Below, one piece after another: positions 1-15,392 of a DNA stretch of 64,000 bases. The notes under the pieces were generated by a model that searched no databases, was not told the origin of the DNA, and saw nothing but the letters and a program-made list of their open reading frames with translations. Every line of letters begins with the position of its first letter. Position 1 is the stretch's first letter. Source of the stretch: Sabellastarte sp. h YS-2021 (lineage: Eukaryota > Annelida > Polychaeta > Sabellida > Sabellidae); assembly GCA_964017235.1 (NCBI GenBank), contig OZ024939.1:44618241-44682240 (forward strand), in the 5' to 3' direction. The translations under genes were made by a program, and so were the position numbers.

Positions 1-13
1 TTTCACTTGATCA

Positions 14-5116
<5,103 letters not shown>

Positions 5117-5131
5117 GAGTCAACTGGACAA

Positions 5132-5272
5132 AGTCAAAATTGGGGTTTTTACGTTCCATTCAACAGCCAGGGACAGGTCCTCAGTATTGTAACTTGTGGG
5201 ATTCGAACCCACAGAAGTGACAACCTATGATTAGATGCCAAACTTGCTAACCACTAGGCCATTGAGGACTTT
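5132..5272 (-). mobile_element. tRNA-derived SINE with 15-bp target-site duplication
   Basis: Read on the minus strand it starts with a tRNA-like head (GGCCTAGTGGTTAGCAAG as box A, GGGTTCGAATCCCAC as box B) and ends in GGCTGTTGAATGGAACGT plus an A/C-rich tail. The same tail motif occurs in the SINE at 45.8 kb. The flanks carry a perfect 15-bp direct repeat, GAGTCAACTGGACAA (5,117-5,131 and 5,273-5,287), the mark of target-primed reverse transcription. An intact duplication implies a fairly recent insertion. Confidence 0.85.
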
Positions 5273-5608
5273 GAGTCAACTGGACAATACTTAGATATAA
5301 TTTGATGAGTATATTTCAACAATATAAAAGAGTTCAAATGAAAGGACAAAATTTGTGATTTATTGTTTAAATGTTTTACGAAATAATTATGTTGTTGCAG
5401 GGGTTGAGGAAGTAAGTTATCCACATTAAAGCATCAGGATCGTTTCTAACTGTCTAAGTGTTTGAAAGACTTAGTCGTATTTCATACACACAATCCATCG
5501 AATCTCGATTCCTCAGATTAACGGATTTGCTTGTGATGTGACCAGAATCCTAATCTGCATTATGAATCAGTTGATCCTCCTCTACAGGTGGAATCATGGA
5601 TTCAGTTA

Positions 5609-5926
5609 CCGGTTTCACAAAGAGTCTTAAACTTAGCCAAATGTTTGGCTAATTCAGGGACTTAAATCTAAAACTTCGGTCTTAGCTAGTTCCAGGGCTG
5701 TTTTGAAATGGACAACCTGGTTACTACTTAAAAACTTTCCAAAGGCTACTTTAAGGAGGTGGTTTACATATTTATACTTTATTTACAGCCATTTCAAATT
5801 TCGAAGTGCAGAAAAATTAATGGCAGCCATTTTTATGTCTTTGTTTACAAAAGTTAAGCCCACTGTCAGATAGACTTAGTCTTAACTTTAATTCTAAGTC
5901 CAGGCTAAGTTATTTTGTGAAACCGG
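5609..5926. mobile_element. Inverted-repeat element (MITE-like), approximately 320 bp
   Basis: CCGGTTTCACAAA at the left is mirrored by TTTTGTGAAACCGG at the right. Inside, AGTCTTAAACTTAGCC and CTTAGTCTTAACTTTA are imperfect inverted partners, so the whole could fold as a long hairpin. No coding capacity was seen, and the target duplication was not resolved. Confidence 0.65.
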
Positions 5927-6087
5927 CCCCTGATTGATTGGATTGCAAAATAATGGTGGCAAATTATGGCAGCAATTGTGCAAGTTTATGATATTTATAG
6001 TGGTTTATTTTATTTTTTTCATTTTGGATTTCTGATCTAAAGAAAATTGCATTTCACAAATCAAGCTAATCGAAGGAATCCAAATCT

Positions 6088-6645
6088 GGGGCCGTATTCT
6101 TCAACAATACTTAGCTAAGGTCACCTTAGATCCAAGTTAGGTATGGTTTTCTACTTACCTAAGTATTACTTGGATTTCGTATTCATCAACCTCTACTTTG
6201 TTAAGTATTACTTAGATTCTAAGTTAGGAAAACTCCCTTTACTTTGTACTGTAACTGTTAACATGGGAACCAGTATATCTAAGTTAGGAAGAGTCTTATT
6301 CCACATTAATTCTTACATAAGGTCTACTTTGTTGTTTACTAAATCATCTGCTTTGTTAAAAATGGTGAAAAAGCTAATTTTCTTGAAGGAAAATGCTGTT
6401 TTTAATATTGAGTTACAGCTTTATATCAATAAAACACAAGATTCCCTGCAGTTACTGCATATTTTAAAAACATTCCATCATCTAAGGTACCTCTGCAGAT
6501 AACTTGAAATCTAAGTAGAGGTCTAAGGTGACCTTAGAGTTAGGAACGTTGATGAATACCATTTTATTCTAAGTTAGTAAAAGCTTAAGAAAAACTTAAA
6601 ATCCAAGTTAGGAACAGTCTAAGTATTGTTGAAGAATACGGCCCC
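6088..6645. mobile_element. Inverted-repeat element (MITE-like) with 27-bp perfect termini
   Basis: The left end GGGGCCGTATTCTTCAACAA, continuing to ATACTTAG, is matched exactly in inverse at the right end (to 6,645). Subterminal TAAGGTGACCTTAG-type and CTAAGTTAGG-type motifs repeat inside on both strands. The 119-codon plus-strand frame within it is a by-product of the repeat and has no recognisable domain. Confidence 0.8.
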
Positions 6646-7057
6646 TGGATTGTACAGACTATGTCTATGAAATACGCCAAAAGTTTGAATTGCCATTACT
6701 TGGAGTTTAGAAGGATCCAAACAAACAAAGGTGAAGGCACTTGGTCAATGTCCGGTTGTATATTTTTTGTGAACCTTTCGTTCTCAAGTATTTCTGGAAA
6801 GTATACTGTTTGAACACTATCACCCATTCAAAATGTAATTATCATTCTCATCAATTTAAATTTTTGTCGACTCGGAATAATATTGTGACAGTATGATGTT
6901 TGTCCATTTTGTCGGGATTTTCAGTCCCAAGTTCGTCACTTGAAATATTTTTGACAATTTTAAAACATCTCCACAATTGTCTTGCCTTGTAGAGAGTTGT
7001 ATGTCATTATTATTGTTTGCTCGATTTGTTTTGGTATGTATGTACCACACAAGAGCT

Positions 7058-7758
7058 ATACTGCTTCCCTGCATTGGCCGCGGGTCGTAAGTTGGCCGCC
7101 ATCACCATATTTTGAAATTTCTATAAATCTAAAGTTTTATGGACAACTCGGCCCACTTCAAACTCGGCCCGTTTTAAACTCGGCCCATTTCAAAATCGGC
7201 CCCCTACAAAGTGAATATGAGTACAGCTCATTAATATTCATATTTATGTATAAAATATCAAAATCACAGTATTCTTTGCGATTTTCTAACAAATATGTTA
7301 TAGAAATACTGCCTGGAGATCAAGTATTTTACCTGGAAACGTGTACTTAGCTGAAGAATTAACATTTCAATTTCATAGACTTACACAATTCATTTATATT
7401 CATGTATACACAAAAATATGAGGTCACAGAATTCCGTGGGGTTCCCTTACAATATTTTATTGATAGAAATGTTGCTTAAAAGTCAAATAATTTACGTGAA
7501 ACTTTGTTTAACCCAACTACCTTAATAAGGCTTATAGTTTGTATGGGCCGAGTTTGCAGGGGGCCGACTTTGAAATGGGCCGAGATGACCAGATTCCAAT
7601 CTAAGGGCCTGTATCATTCTTGAATGGTCTATTATGATAAAATCTATTACAACTACCACTTTTAAAACCTGTGCAACCACACATTTGTCTATTTGATACA
7701 TGTAAATGAGTGGCGGCCAACTTACGACCCGCGGCCAACTTATGCAGGGAAGCAGTAT
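7058..7758. mobile_element. Approximately 700-bp element with approximately 48-bp terminal inverted repeats
   Basis: ATACTGCTTCCCTGCAT, then TTGGCCGCGGGTCGTAAG and TTGGCCGCCA at the left are repeated in inverse at the right, with a three-base indel. Just inside the left end, CTCGGCCC occurs about four times at 16-18-bp spacing (7,147-7,204); the inverse motif GGGCCGAG recurs near the right (7,545-7,585). This is a non-autonomous DNA-transposon design without a transposase. Confidence 0.8.
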
Positions 7759-7759
7759 T

Positions 7760-8345
7760 ATTGCTAGTGTACCCAGCAGTTGTGTACACCAGCAGTGATA
7801 TCGGTCTAGTGTACCCAGCAATTTATTGTGTACACAAGATCTATATTGCTACAAGCATACCCAACATATCCAAAGTTTTTACTGCATACCCAATTTCTCA
7901 TTTCCCAAGGTAGTAAGCAGTATATACTCAATGGTTGTGCAAACAATATCAGTACCTTTTACAGTGTACTCAACAGGTCCGTACCCACAATATTGTGAAG
8001 TAAGTAGTTTTTAAGGAAATTTTTTGAGTAGCCAGAAATGGGCCAAGGATCACTCTCAGGGTTAAAATTATTCAGCATGGCATGGGTTTGCACTGTGAAA
8101 CAGCATTGTTTGTGGGGAGAATAACTTGGTTATTGTAACATTTTGACAAAATTTAAAGGACATGTCAGAAATGAGCTATGGAAGAAGTGATGGAAATTTG
8201 GACACACTAACAGCAATATAAATCTTGTTTACATAGCCGTTGGGTAGGCTAGCAGTGATATAGATCTTGCATACACAGCCGTTGGGTATGCTAGATCAGT
8301 ATCACTACTAGCAATAGTCTAGCATACACAGCTGTTGGGTAAGTA
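7760..8345. mobile_element. Element with repeated subterminal motifs in inverse orientation
   Basis: The left part (7,766-7,870) has repeated GTGTACCCAGCA, GTGTACAC and AAGATCTATAT. The right part (8,205-8,342) holds the inverse arrangement, ATATAGATCTTGCATACAC and CAGCCGTTGGGTA, three times. It abuts the preceding element directly. It is plausibly a second inverted-repeat transposon, but its ends are not sharp. Confidence 0.45.
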
Positions 8346-8600
8346 ACCACTCCGAATTCTTATTTATCCCCTTTTTGCATGCTTACAGTAAACTCCACCA
8401 TAGCAGAGCAAGGTTGGCTCAAATATATATCAGAACATGTGGTGGCGTTATGGAGTGGCGTTTTGGGGTGACGTTAAGGTTTGGTGGCATTTTAACTTTA
8501 TTTCGATGAACTTGGGTAGGTGAGCAGTATGATCTAACAAATTAACTATTAAATTAAGGGCATGGCTGTGATTGTGGATAAAATATGCTACAGTATGGAT

Positions 8601-8971
8601 AAGGGCAGGGTCGGTAACACTGGCATCTTGGTATTGAGACCGATTCACTTAAATACCGTGATGACACTTTACAACTGGCATATCGAATGTTAGTACATTA
8701 TATTGTGAGAAAACATGAAATATTAGAAACAAACCCAAAATTTGAAAAAATTATAACTTTTATCTCATATCTTTGTCCATTTTAGTACTTTTACAGTGAT
8801 TTCTTTCGGACAAACTGTCAAAAGTTTTGTTTTGACAGATTTTACTTCCTGTTATTGGGCATATTTGATTGGGTATATACTGGAACACAATTTATTTCGG
8901 TAACCCGGAGTCGGTACGGTTTCACACTGATGGGATACTGAAATGGAAAATCTGCTACCGACCCTGCCCTA
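8601..8971. mobile_element. hAT-like MITE with 8-bp target duplication
   Basis: The terminus AGGGCAGGGTCGGTA is answered by TACCGACCCTGCCCT. It is flanked by GTATGGAT at 8,593-8,600 and again at 8,972-8,979. An 8-bp duplication with AGGG-type ends fits the hAT superfamily. It is 371 bp long with no coding capacity. A truncated relative (CAGGGTCGGTAACAC) occurs near 41,530. Confidence 0.85.
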
Positions 8972-8979
8972 GTATGGAT

Positions 8980-9368
8980 TGCTGCACTCCAGAACTTTGT
9001 CTCCAGTGAGGTTTTTATTTATCATTGACTTCATCGGTTAATTAAATTAAATTGCAGATAAAAAGTAGACTGATTGGCAGTGCTAACTAGATCATTCACA
9101 TTTGTAGACCGAGTTTCTGTCCCATCGCCAATTGCTATTGACATGCTGATGGTACGCAATGGTGAGGGAGTTCCTCATTACTTGTTTTCTGTGCTTAATC
9201 TTGAATGGCATGTTTGTACATATTTGGCGCATTTGTGTTACCACAAGTATAAAGTCTTATTTGCATTCTTTGAAGTACATATGTTTGCCGTTCATTAATA
9301 TTCAATGCCTATCCAACTGATATGAATACATTTCAACACATTTATAAGATGTAAACAAACGTAACCTT
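8980..9368. other. Intergenic stretch, nothing recognised
   Basis: No gene or repeat was identified between the hAT-like element and the duplicated 57-bp block. Confidence 0.5.
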
Positions 9369-9425
9369 GCTTTCCTGCAGTGATTAATGTATATTATTGG
9401 AATGTCTAAAACATTTGCTAAATAT
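9369..9425. repeat. 57-bp direct repeat, copy 1
   Basis: This block recurs exactly at 9,863-9,919. Here it is followed directly by the start of the GTATCCACC element. It represents the original left flank of that element. Confidence 0.9.
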
Positions 9426-9862
9426 ATTTGTATCCACCGAATGCCTCTGGTGGATACTTTGGTTTAGCATTCACTACGCCGCCGCGCATAGAGAGATTTT
9501 CGGCATTAACACTCTAAGAGGAAAACGACAGCAGCTAGGTTCACCAAATTTGCAGGATATCTTCATTGGGGGGTAAGCTTCTCTGGGAAGGAAATTAGCC
9601 TCATTCTGAAAAACAAGATGGCTGCTGCGGGCATATCTTTGAAAATTATCTATATTTTTCTGCTGGCTGTTCCTCATAGGTAGAAGGTTGAATGTCTTCA
9701 TAGGTGATCTGTATAACACATATATATGTCCTCTACAACCTTGCAGACATTTGACCTTGAAGCTCTTAATTCAAGGTCATCCACGTAACCCACATACTTT
9801 AAAAGTGCTTATATCTCCCTTATTATTGGGCCTAGAGGTTTGCAATGTGAAACCAACCTATA
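9426..9862 (+). mobile_element. 5' part of the GTATCCACC element (duplicated copy)
   Basis: It is about 98-99 percent identical to the first 435 bp of the element at 15,393, with about six differences by eye. It begins with the hairpin GTATCCACC / GGTGGATAC and stops inside the first core repeat, where the second 57-bp block begins. The break is therefore the boundary of a tandem duplication and not an element end. Confidence 0.8.
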
Positions 9863-9919
9863 GCTTTCCTGCAGTGATTAATGTATATTATTGGAATGTC
9901 TAAAACATTTGCTAAATAT
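9863..9919. repeat. 57-bp direct repeat, copy 2
   Basis: Identical to 9,369-9,425, but followed by the DIRS-like element instead of the GTATCCACC element. Confidence 0.9.
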
Positions 9920-10102
9920 TTTTATTGCGTAAAATACCCTTACCTTATCCTCACTAGTGCTTACCTGTTGGCGGGAGCAAACATGTACGACCAAACGAGA
10001 ATATTTTTAAAATAAATATTCTTGTCGGTAGCAGTATGTATACGCATGACCGCGCATGCGCGTGCACCGGAAGAACCCCGTTTAGCCTCACTTTTATTTT
10101 GG
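9920..10102. repeat. Left inverted terminal repeat of the DIRS-like element
   Basis: It contains TTACCTTATCCTCACTAG and CACCGGAAGAACCCCG and is G+C-richer than its surroundings. From 9,941 onwards it is the exact complement of the right repeat. Confidence 0.9.
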
Positions 10103-13057
10103 TCGTGAGGGAGTAAACATCGTTTGACACGATCTTCGTTTACGAAGAATTTCAACATGGCTGGCGAGGAAGAAGATGTGAAGAATGTTTTTATTGTAAA
10201 GAATTTACTCTTTCATAAAAATTGGAAGATTTATTCTTTCTTTGTTGTTTGCCAGCCATCTTCATCAAGAAGTCTGCTTATGTCTGGATCTGCGGCGCTT
10301 GCAGACCTTTTACAGGGTACTGCATGGTAGGGTCCTGTTCGCCATTGAAGAAGAAGATTTTCCTCGACATTGAGAAAAGAATTCACCTTCTGACCTTCTG
10401 CAGTTTATACTAGCAAGTCTAGAAGCTATGCACGGTCCATCAACACTCTTATTATGCACAGAAGAATCTCTGCTTCATTGTTTATTTAATTCAGATGGAA
10501 GAGGACAGAATCTGTAATTCTTGATACAGACTTCATCTCACAAAAGGGTAGTACCTCTGTCTCCTCTAGTGAGGTGAATATGGCAGAGGCAACCCCTATA
10601 ACAGAAGAGTCCACCATAAACAGAAGTTCAGAATAAGATCTTCATCTCACAAAAGAGTAGTTCTTCTGTCTCCTCTAGTGAGGTAAATATGGCACAGAAT
10701 AGAAGAAGGGTTCAAGAATAAGGTTCTTCTCATCAGATGGTTTCACAACTATAACTTACAGGAACTTCAGCTGCAAACAAATGGCAGGGCCTCCACTGGT
10801 AGAGTAAACTCGGCAGAGAATGCACTGGGTCAAGACAGATTTCCTTCAAACTGATCAGAATGGGTAAAAATTAAATTTCACTGGTCAGTTATTTACAACA
10901 ACAGAAGAAGACGATCATGCTGTTAATGTTTTCTTCTTGCTAGGAACTAGAATGTCACTACAAATCTGGCATTCTTAGTCCTCTCACACTTCAGACAAGT
11001 TATCCACGACTGGGAGAGCTTCATGTGGACAACTTGAACAGGAAACAAGCAACAACTCTGTAGATTCGACAGAAACTACTTGAGATCAAGGAGAACACAC
11101 CAGCAGTTTTCACATGCACAGAAATACTGCAAGGTTTTCTTTGCTTCCAGTGGGCCAGCTTTTCATTAAGAAGTTGAATCACTGCTCACCTACATTCAGA
11201 TCTAGTTTCAGATCTTTCTTCTCATTTATTGGGAAGTTTTTAGGAATTAAGAAGAGGCATTAAATGGCAAGGAATTTGCAGCATGAACTTGTTTAATATC
11301 ACAGATACACTAGTATGTCACAAGGTATTGGGTGGTACAAGAGACAAGAATTAATAGAATGCATCACAATTCACCAGAGGGGAAGTGACAACCAAGTTAA
11401 AGAAATGATGTATGGAGGTTGTTTTACTGCAACATCTATTTTAAAAACGAATCTCATCTCAAAGTTGGGCACATTCTGCAATTCGCTTAATATTGAATGT
11501 ACCTTATCGAATTGTCGAGAATTCCCACAATTCATAGCGGCTATATATTCTGACAGGAAACAACAACTTTAATGGTTAAAGTGTACATCAAATGCTTCTG
11601 TACGTTTATAATCTCAGTAAAATGGGTACAACCCTACAGTTTTACAGTTCATTGGTGACCTTGGAGGGTAGTGTATGCGTAAAACAGCACACGGTTTCAC
11701 CATTGAGGACGCAAGGTTACAGTACTTCATTTGCGAAGATGGATAGGTAGTCGCGGTACATGTATCGGATGCATTCTTCCTGAATCCCAGGTACATCAAA
11801 CTGCTATGCTTCATTGTTTATTTGCTGGTGGAAGAATGCACCCTGTCATAAGTCATTCTTTTCAGTTCACAGGCCTACACTTCGGTACGGCAACGGATCC
11901 AGTCGAATTTGTCCGTGTAGCTCCACATTCATCAGTATTGGGAACACTGGTTATATCCTGTCACCAACATCGCATATTTGCTTGTAGAAATCAAAGCAAT
12001 TTGTGGCCTGTGTACAGAACTACAGTGGGTGATAAGCTTATGGGGTTAGAACTCATCCCAGTGAAACACTTCCAGTTCTTTGGTGACAAATTCAACCTTG
12101 GCAAGGGTGAAGTGTCCCTATAGGAAGAAGTCTGGTATTTGAGAAGTTTAGGGATACATTGTACATGGGGTGATAACCTTGATGTCAGAACTCATCCCAT
12201 CACAGCACTTACTAATTCATCCATGGCAAAGATGAAGTGTCCCCATAGAAGGGAAGTGGGGTATTTCAGAAGTTTATGGATGGTGAACATACAAGTTTGT
12301 AAACCATTCCAGAATTCTACTGTCATTTATAGTTTTTAGAACCTATAAATATTCACAATCTTTACACATTCAGATATGTTGTTCATACCTTTGAAAATAT
12401 ATCTGTTTTTGATGTAAATCAGAGGTCTTACCAGGTCTTAGTGCCCTAAAGGAGAGGGTATTCAGAAGGCTATGGATGGGTATATGCAAGTTTGTTAGCA
12501 TATTTTCATTCCCATGATTCTAATGTCATTTATAGGAATCTATATCCTACATGTTATCCCAATGGACATTTTTCACATAATGTTGCTTGGAAATTCCATT
12601 GGAAACTAGAAACCAGGAAGTACTCAAGGCTGCATTTCTGATAATGTTTCAGATTCACCTTCACAGTACAGGGTTTTACTTCAGATAATGGCATGGCACA
12701 GTGTTGTCTTATCTTAACAAGAGGGACCCATTCATTAGATATGTGTCTGAGGGTCTGATATCTAGTGGTCCTTTGGAAGCCCACAACACTGTCTGAGGGC
12801 CCGACACAGTTAGGGTTTTCAAGGTGTGATATCAACCTCTTTTCATACAGGGATAAGCCATTCAAACAGAATGTCCTTCATCCCATAGTTTCGCATTATT
12901 TGCCAAATTTGGCACACTGCTACGGTAGATAGCTTTGGTTCAAAGATAAAGAACAAACTATCTGTGTTTATTTCACCAGTCTAATACCCTAATGTAATGC
13001 AATACAATGACTGTAGATGTATTGAGTATCCTACAGTTGAGTATTTCTCATTTCAGA

Positions 13058-13276
13058 GGTGGTACAAAAAAAAAAAAAAAAAAAAAAAAAAATGCGAATT
13101 CAACTTCTTACATATTACCAGGAGCCCCAGGGTGACCAGGGATGTATTGGTTTGGGACCTAATTGACTTATTCTCCAAACCACTTTTGCCCTATAGGATA
13201 GAGGAATCTCTGTGAACAGCGATCAACTAGAGATTTTTGAAAGCCTGCCATTTTTTAAAAAAAAAAAAAAAAAAAG
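13058..13276. repeat. Two long poly(A) runs inside the DIRS-like fossil
   Basis: About 34 A at 13,058-13,091 and about 20 at 13,257-13,276. They may be slippage or the tails of small secondary insertions; no tRNA-like head was seen between them. Confidence 0.7.
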
Positions 13277-13429
13277 AGGCAAGGTAGTTCTTTTTGAATC
13301 TGATGCAAAGAGATTCAGTTGGGCTTCCAATAACCTCCTCTCTTCTCAATAGCAGAGTTTTGAGCCTTTGATTCACAGGCAAAATCTGTTTTCTACCACA
13401 CTGACATGATACAGTGATGTTATTACTAA

Positions 13430-13730
13430 TCATTTGGGTTCACTGCTGCAATCATTCATGGTTATGAACTCAATAGATTGAGACATGGGTTTTTCATTTG
13501 GGTTCACTATTGAAGTAACTCATAGGTATGAATTCAATAGACTGATACATGGTTTGTCTTTTGGGTTCACTATTGTAGTAATTCTTACATATGAATTCAA
13601 TAGACTGATACATGGTTTTCCAGTTGGGTTCACTGTGGAAATCATTCATACTTATGAACTCAGTGGACTGTTAGATGGGATTCATTTGGGTTCATTTTTT
13701 AAATCATCCATAGTAATGGTCTAAATGGAT
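13430..13730. repeat. Tandem repeat of approximately 68 bp inside the DIRS-like fossil
   Basis: Four to five degenerate copies of a unit with TTGGGTTCACT, TATGAATTCAATAGACTG and ATACATGG. It is a local minisatellite within the element interior and not part of the DIRS architecture. Confidence 0.8.
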
Positions 13731-15015
13731 TGATAGTGGTTTTTTGGAGGATGGACTGATGTAGGAGGGTGCTATACCTTTTACACTCTTTGGACTTGTC
13801 TTGATTATTCTTAGTCTTGACAAAGTCTCTTTTGAATCATCTGAATACATGACCTTAGCCTCAGGTAGATAGAGAGGTGAGGGTGTTTGGTCTTTCAAAT
13901 CATTGAACACAGAACTGGAAGGAGTTCACAGTTTCTCCTTCATCAGTACTCCTAGCAGATAACAGATGACCTCAGAGGGTCACATTATTGTTCAAGCTGG
14001 TTTTCATTCCTGCTTTTATGCTAGTCTAGATCATTCTTTGACTGAAGATATGACCTTTTGTCCCTTTTAGAGCTCTAAGATTTTATCTGGATATATTTCA
14101 GATCTTAGATAGGGGAAGTATGTGTTATACTATACATGTGTGTATATGTATGGACTCTTCAGGAGGCATTCTAAGAGCTACCGTGTCAGCAGGCAGACAG
14201 TTCTGCTAGCTGATCAAATATTTAGAATGTTTCCTTGGCCAAGGCTCAAATTGCTCCTTCCTTATATGGCTGGAAGTCACATTCCTCAGTTTTTACTTTA
14301 ACTTCTGACTTGGAAGTCTGATGAAGGTCAGCTTAATCGTTGGAACTATAGTATCATCATGTGGTTCCTTCATAAGGGGTGTATAGTATGATACATTACA
14401 GTATTTGTATGTATATGTACAGTTCCAATGGCCAGATTACACTGTTTAGTGCTACCTGAAAGCTCATTGGAAATACCCAATCATGTTCCTGTTTTTGGGG
14501 AAGCATCTGATCTAGTGGAAAGGCCCAAGGAGTAGGTTAATAGGTGGTCTTATCCATATAAAGGAGCACAATCTCCTGTTATTATTACCAATGCGCCTGT
14601 CCATGGTTGGGGAACACATTGGTATTTTGTGTGATAAAATTCCAAGGTGTGGGAATTTTTCAATGCATATGCTGGACAATTCCAGTTTACTTAATAACAG
14701 AATATAACTACATAGTTTATGTTGTTATGTTGCTAGGTATGCCTTTCACACTTTTGTACTTATCACCACAAGTGGGTTTGAAATTAGTACATTGGATATA
14801 AGATACATGCCGGGCCAAGGCACCTTTGGAAAGGTTGCCAGGTAGTGCTTACATATATAACTACTAAATGTTATTTTGTTAAGTTACTTTTACTGCATAA
14901 TATAGTCTGGTACTCTCAAGTTTCTTGAGATGGGTACTTTGACTTTTCATTTGGTTATACCTGCTTTTGGTGGCAAAAAGATTAAAAATCCCACCACCAG
15001 TATGGTTGTAATCAA

Positions 15016-15117
15016 GCACTAGTGAGGATAAGGTAAGGGTATTTTATGCAATAAAATGTAAAAATTTTATTGTAATTTAACTTTTTGTAAGTTAAATACT
15101 TACCTTATCCTCACTAG
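15016..15117. repeat. Internal complementary region of the DIRS-like element
   Basis: The first approximately 44 bp are the complement of the left outer edge (9,920-9,963) and the following approximately 60 bp are the complement of the right outer edge (15,330-15,392). The family uses this arrangement to template a circular intermediate. Confidence 0.85.
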
Positions 15118-15186
15118 ATTCGGATTCCCACCCTGCCAACCCCACATTTTTAAGATTTTTGGGTTTACAATATATTATATTGACTC

Positions 15187-15392
15187 CCAAAATAAAAGTG
15201 AGGCTAAACGGGGTTCTTCCGGTGCACGCGCATGCGCGGTCATGCGTATACATACTGCTACCGACAAGAATATTTATTTTAAAAATATTCTCGTTTGGTC
15301 GTACATGTTTGCTCCCGCCAACAGGTAAGCACTAGTGAGGATAAGGTAAGTATTTAACTTACAAAAAGTGAAATTACAATAAAATTTTTACA
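15187..15392. repeat. Right inverted terminal repeat of the DIRS-like element
   Basis: Exact complement of the left repeat over 162 bp, plus an outer edge found only on this side (AACTTACAAAAAGTG). Confidence 0.9.

Larger units (their letters stand above)
9920..15392 (+). mobile_element. DIRS-like tyrosine-recombinase retroelement, fossil
   Basis: The element has the three structural hallmarks of DIRS elements. Inverted terminal repeats occur at 9,920-10,102 and 15,187-15,392, with 162 bp matching without a mismatch by eye. An internal complementary region at 15,016-15,117 joins the complements of both outer edges. There is no target-site duplication. Degenerate reverse-transcriptase-like sequence lies around 11,850-12,120 and RNase-H-like sequence around 14,580-14,840. 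I do not recognise a recombinase. The interior is clearly broken in many places while the ends are pristine, so it looks like a defective copy mobilised recently in trans. It sits at the junction between the second 57-bp block and the GTATCCACC element, so it is younger than that duplication. Confidence 0.85.

Noticed and set aside
6143-6502. 119-codon plus-strand frame
   Set aside because: It falls wholly inside an inverted-repeat element, is low-complexity in composition, and has no recognisable domain.
11315-12865. Open frames as separate host genes
   Set aside because: They lie inside the inverted-repeat-bounded DIRS-like fossil and are best explained as its decayed interior.
14310-14345. 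CTGATGA followed by a short stem, suggesting a hammerhead ribozyme
   Set aside because: The required GAAA partner and third stem are missing. The satellite monomer was also checked and has no CTGATGA core.
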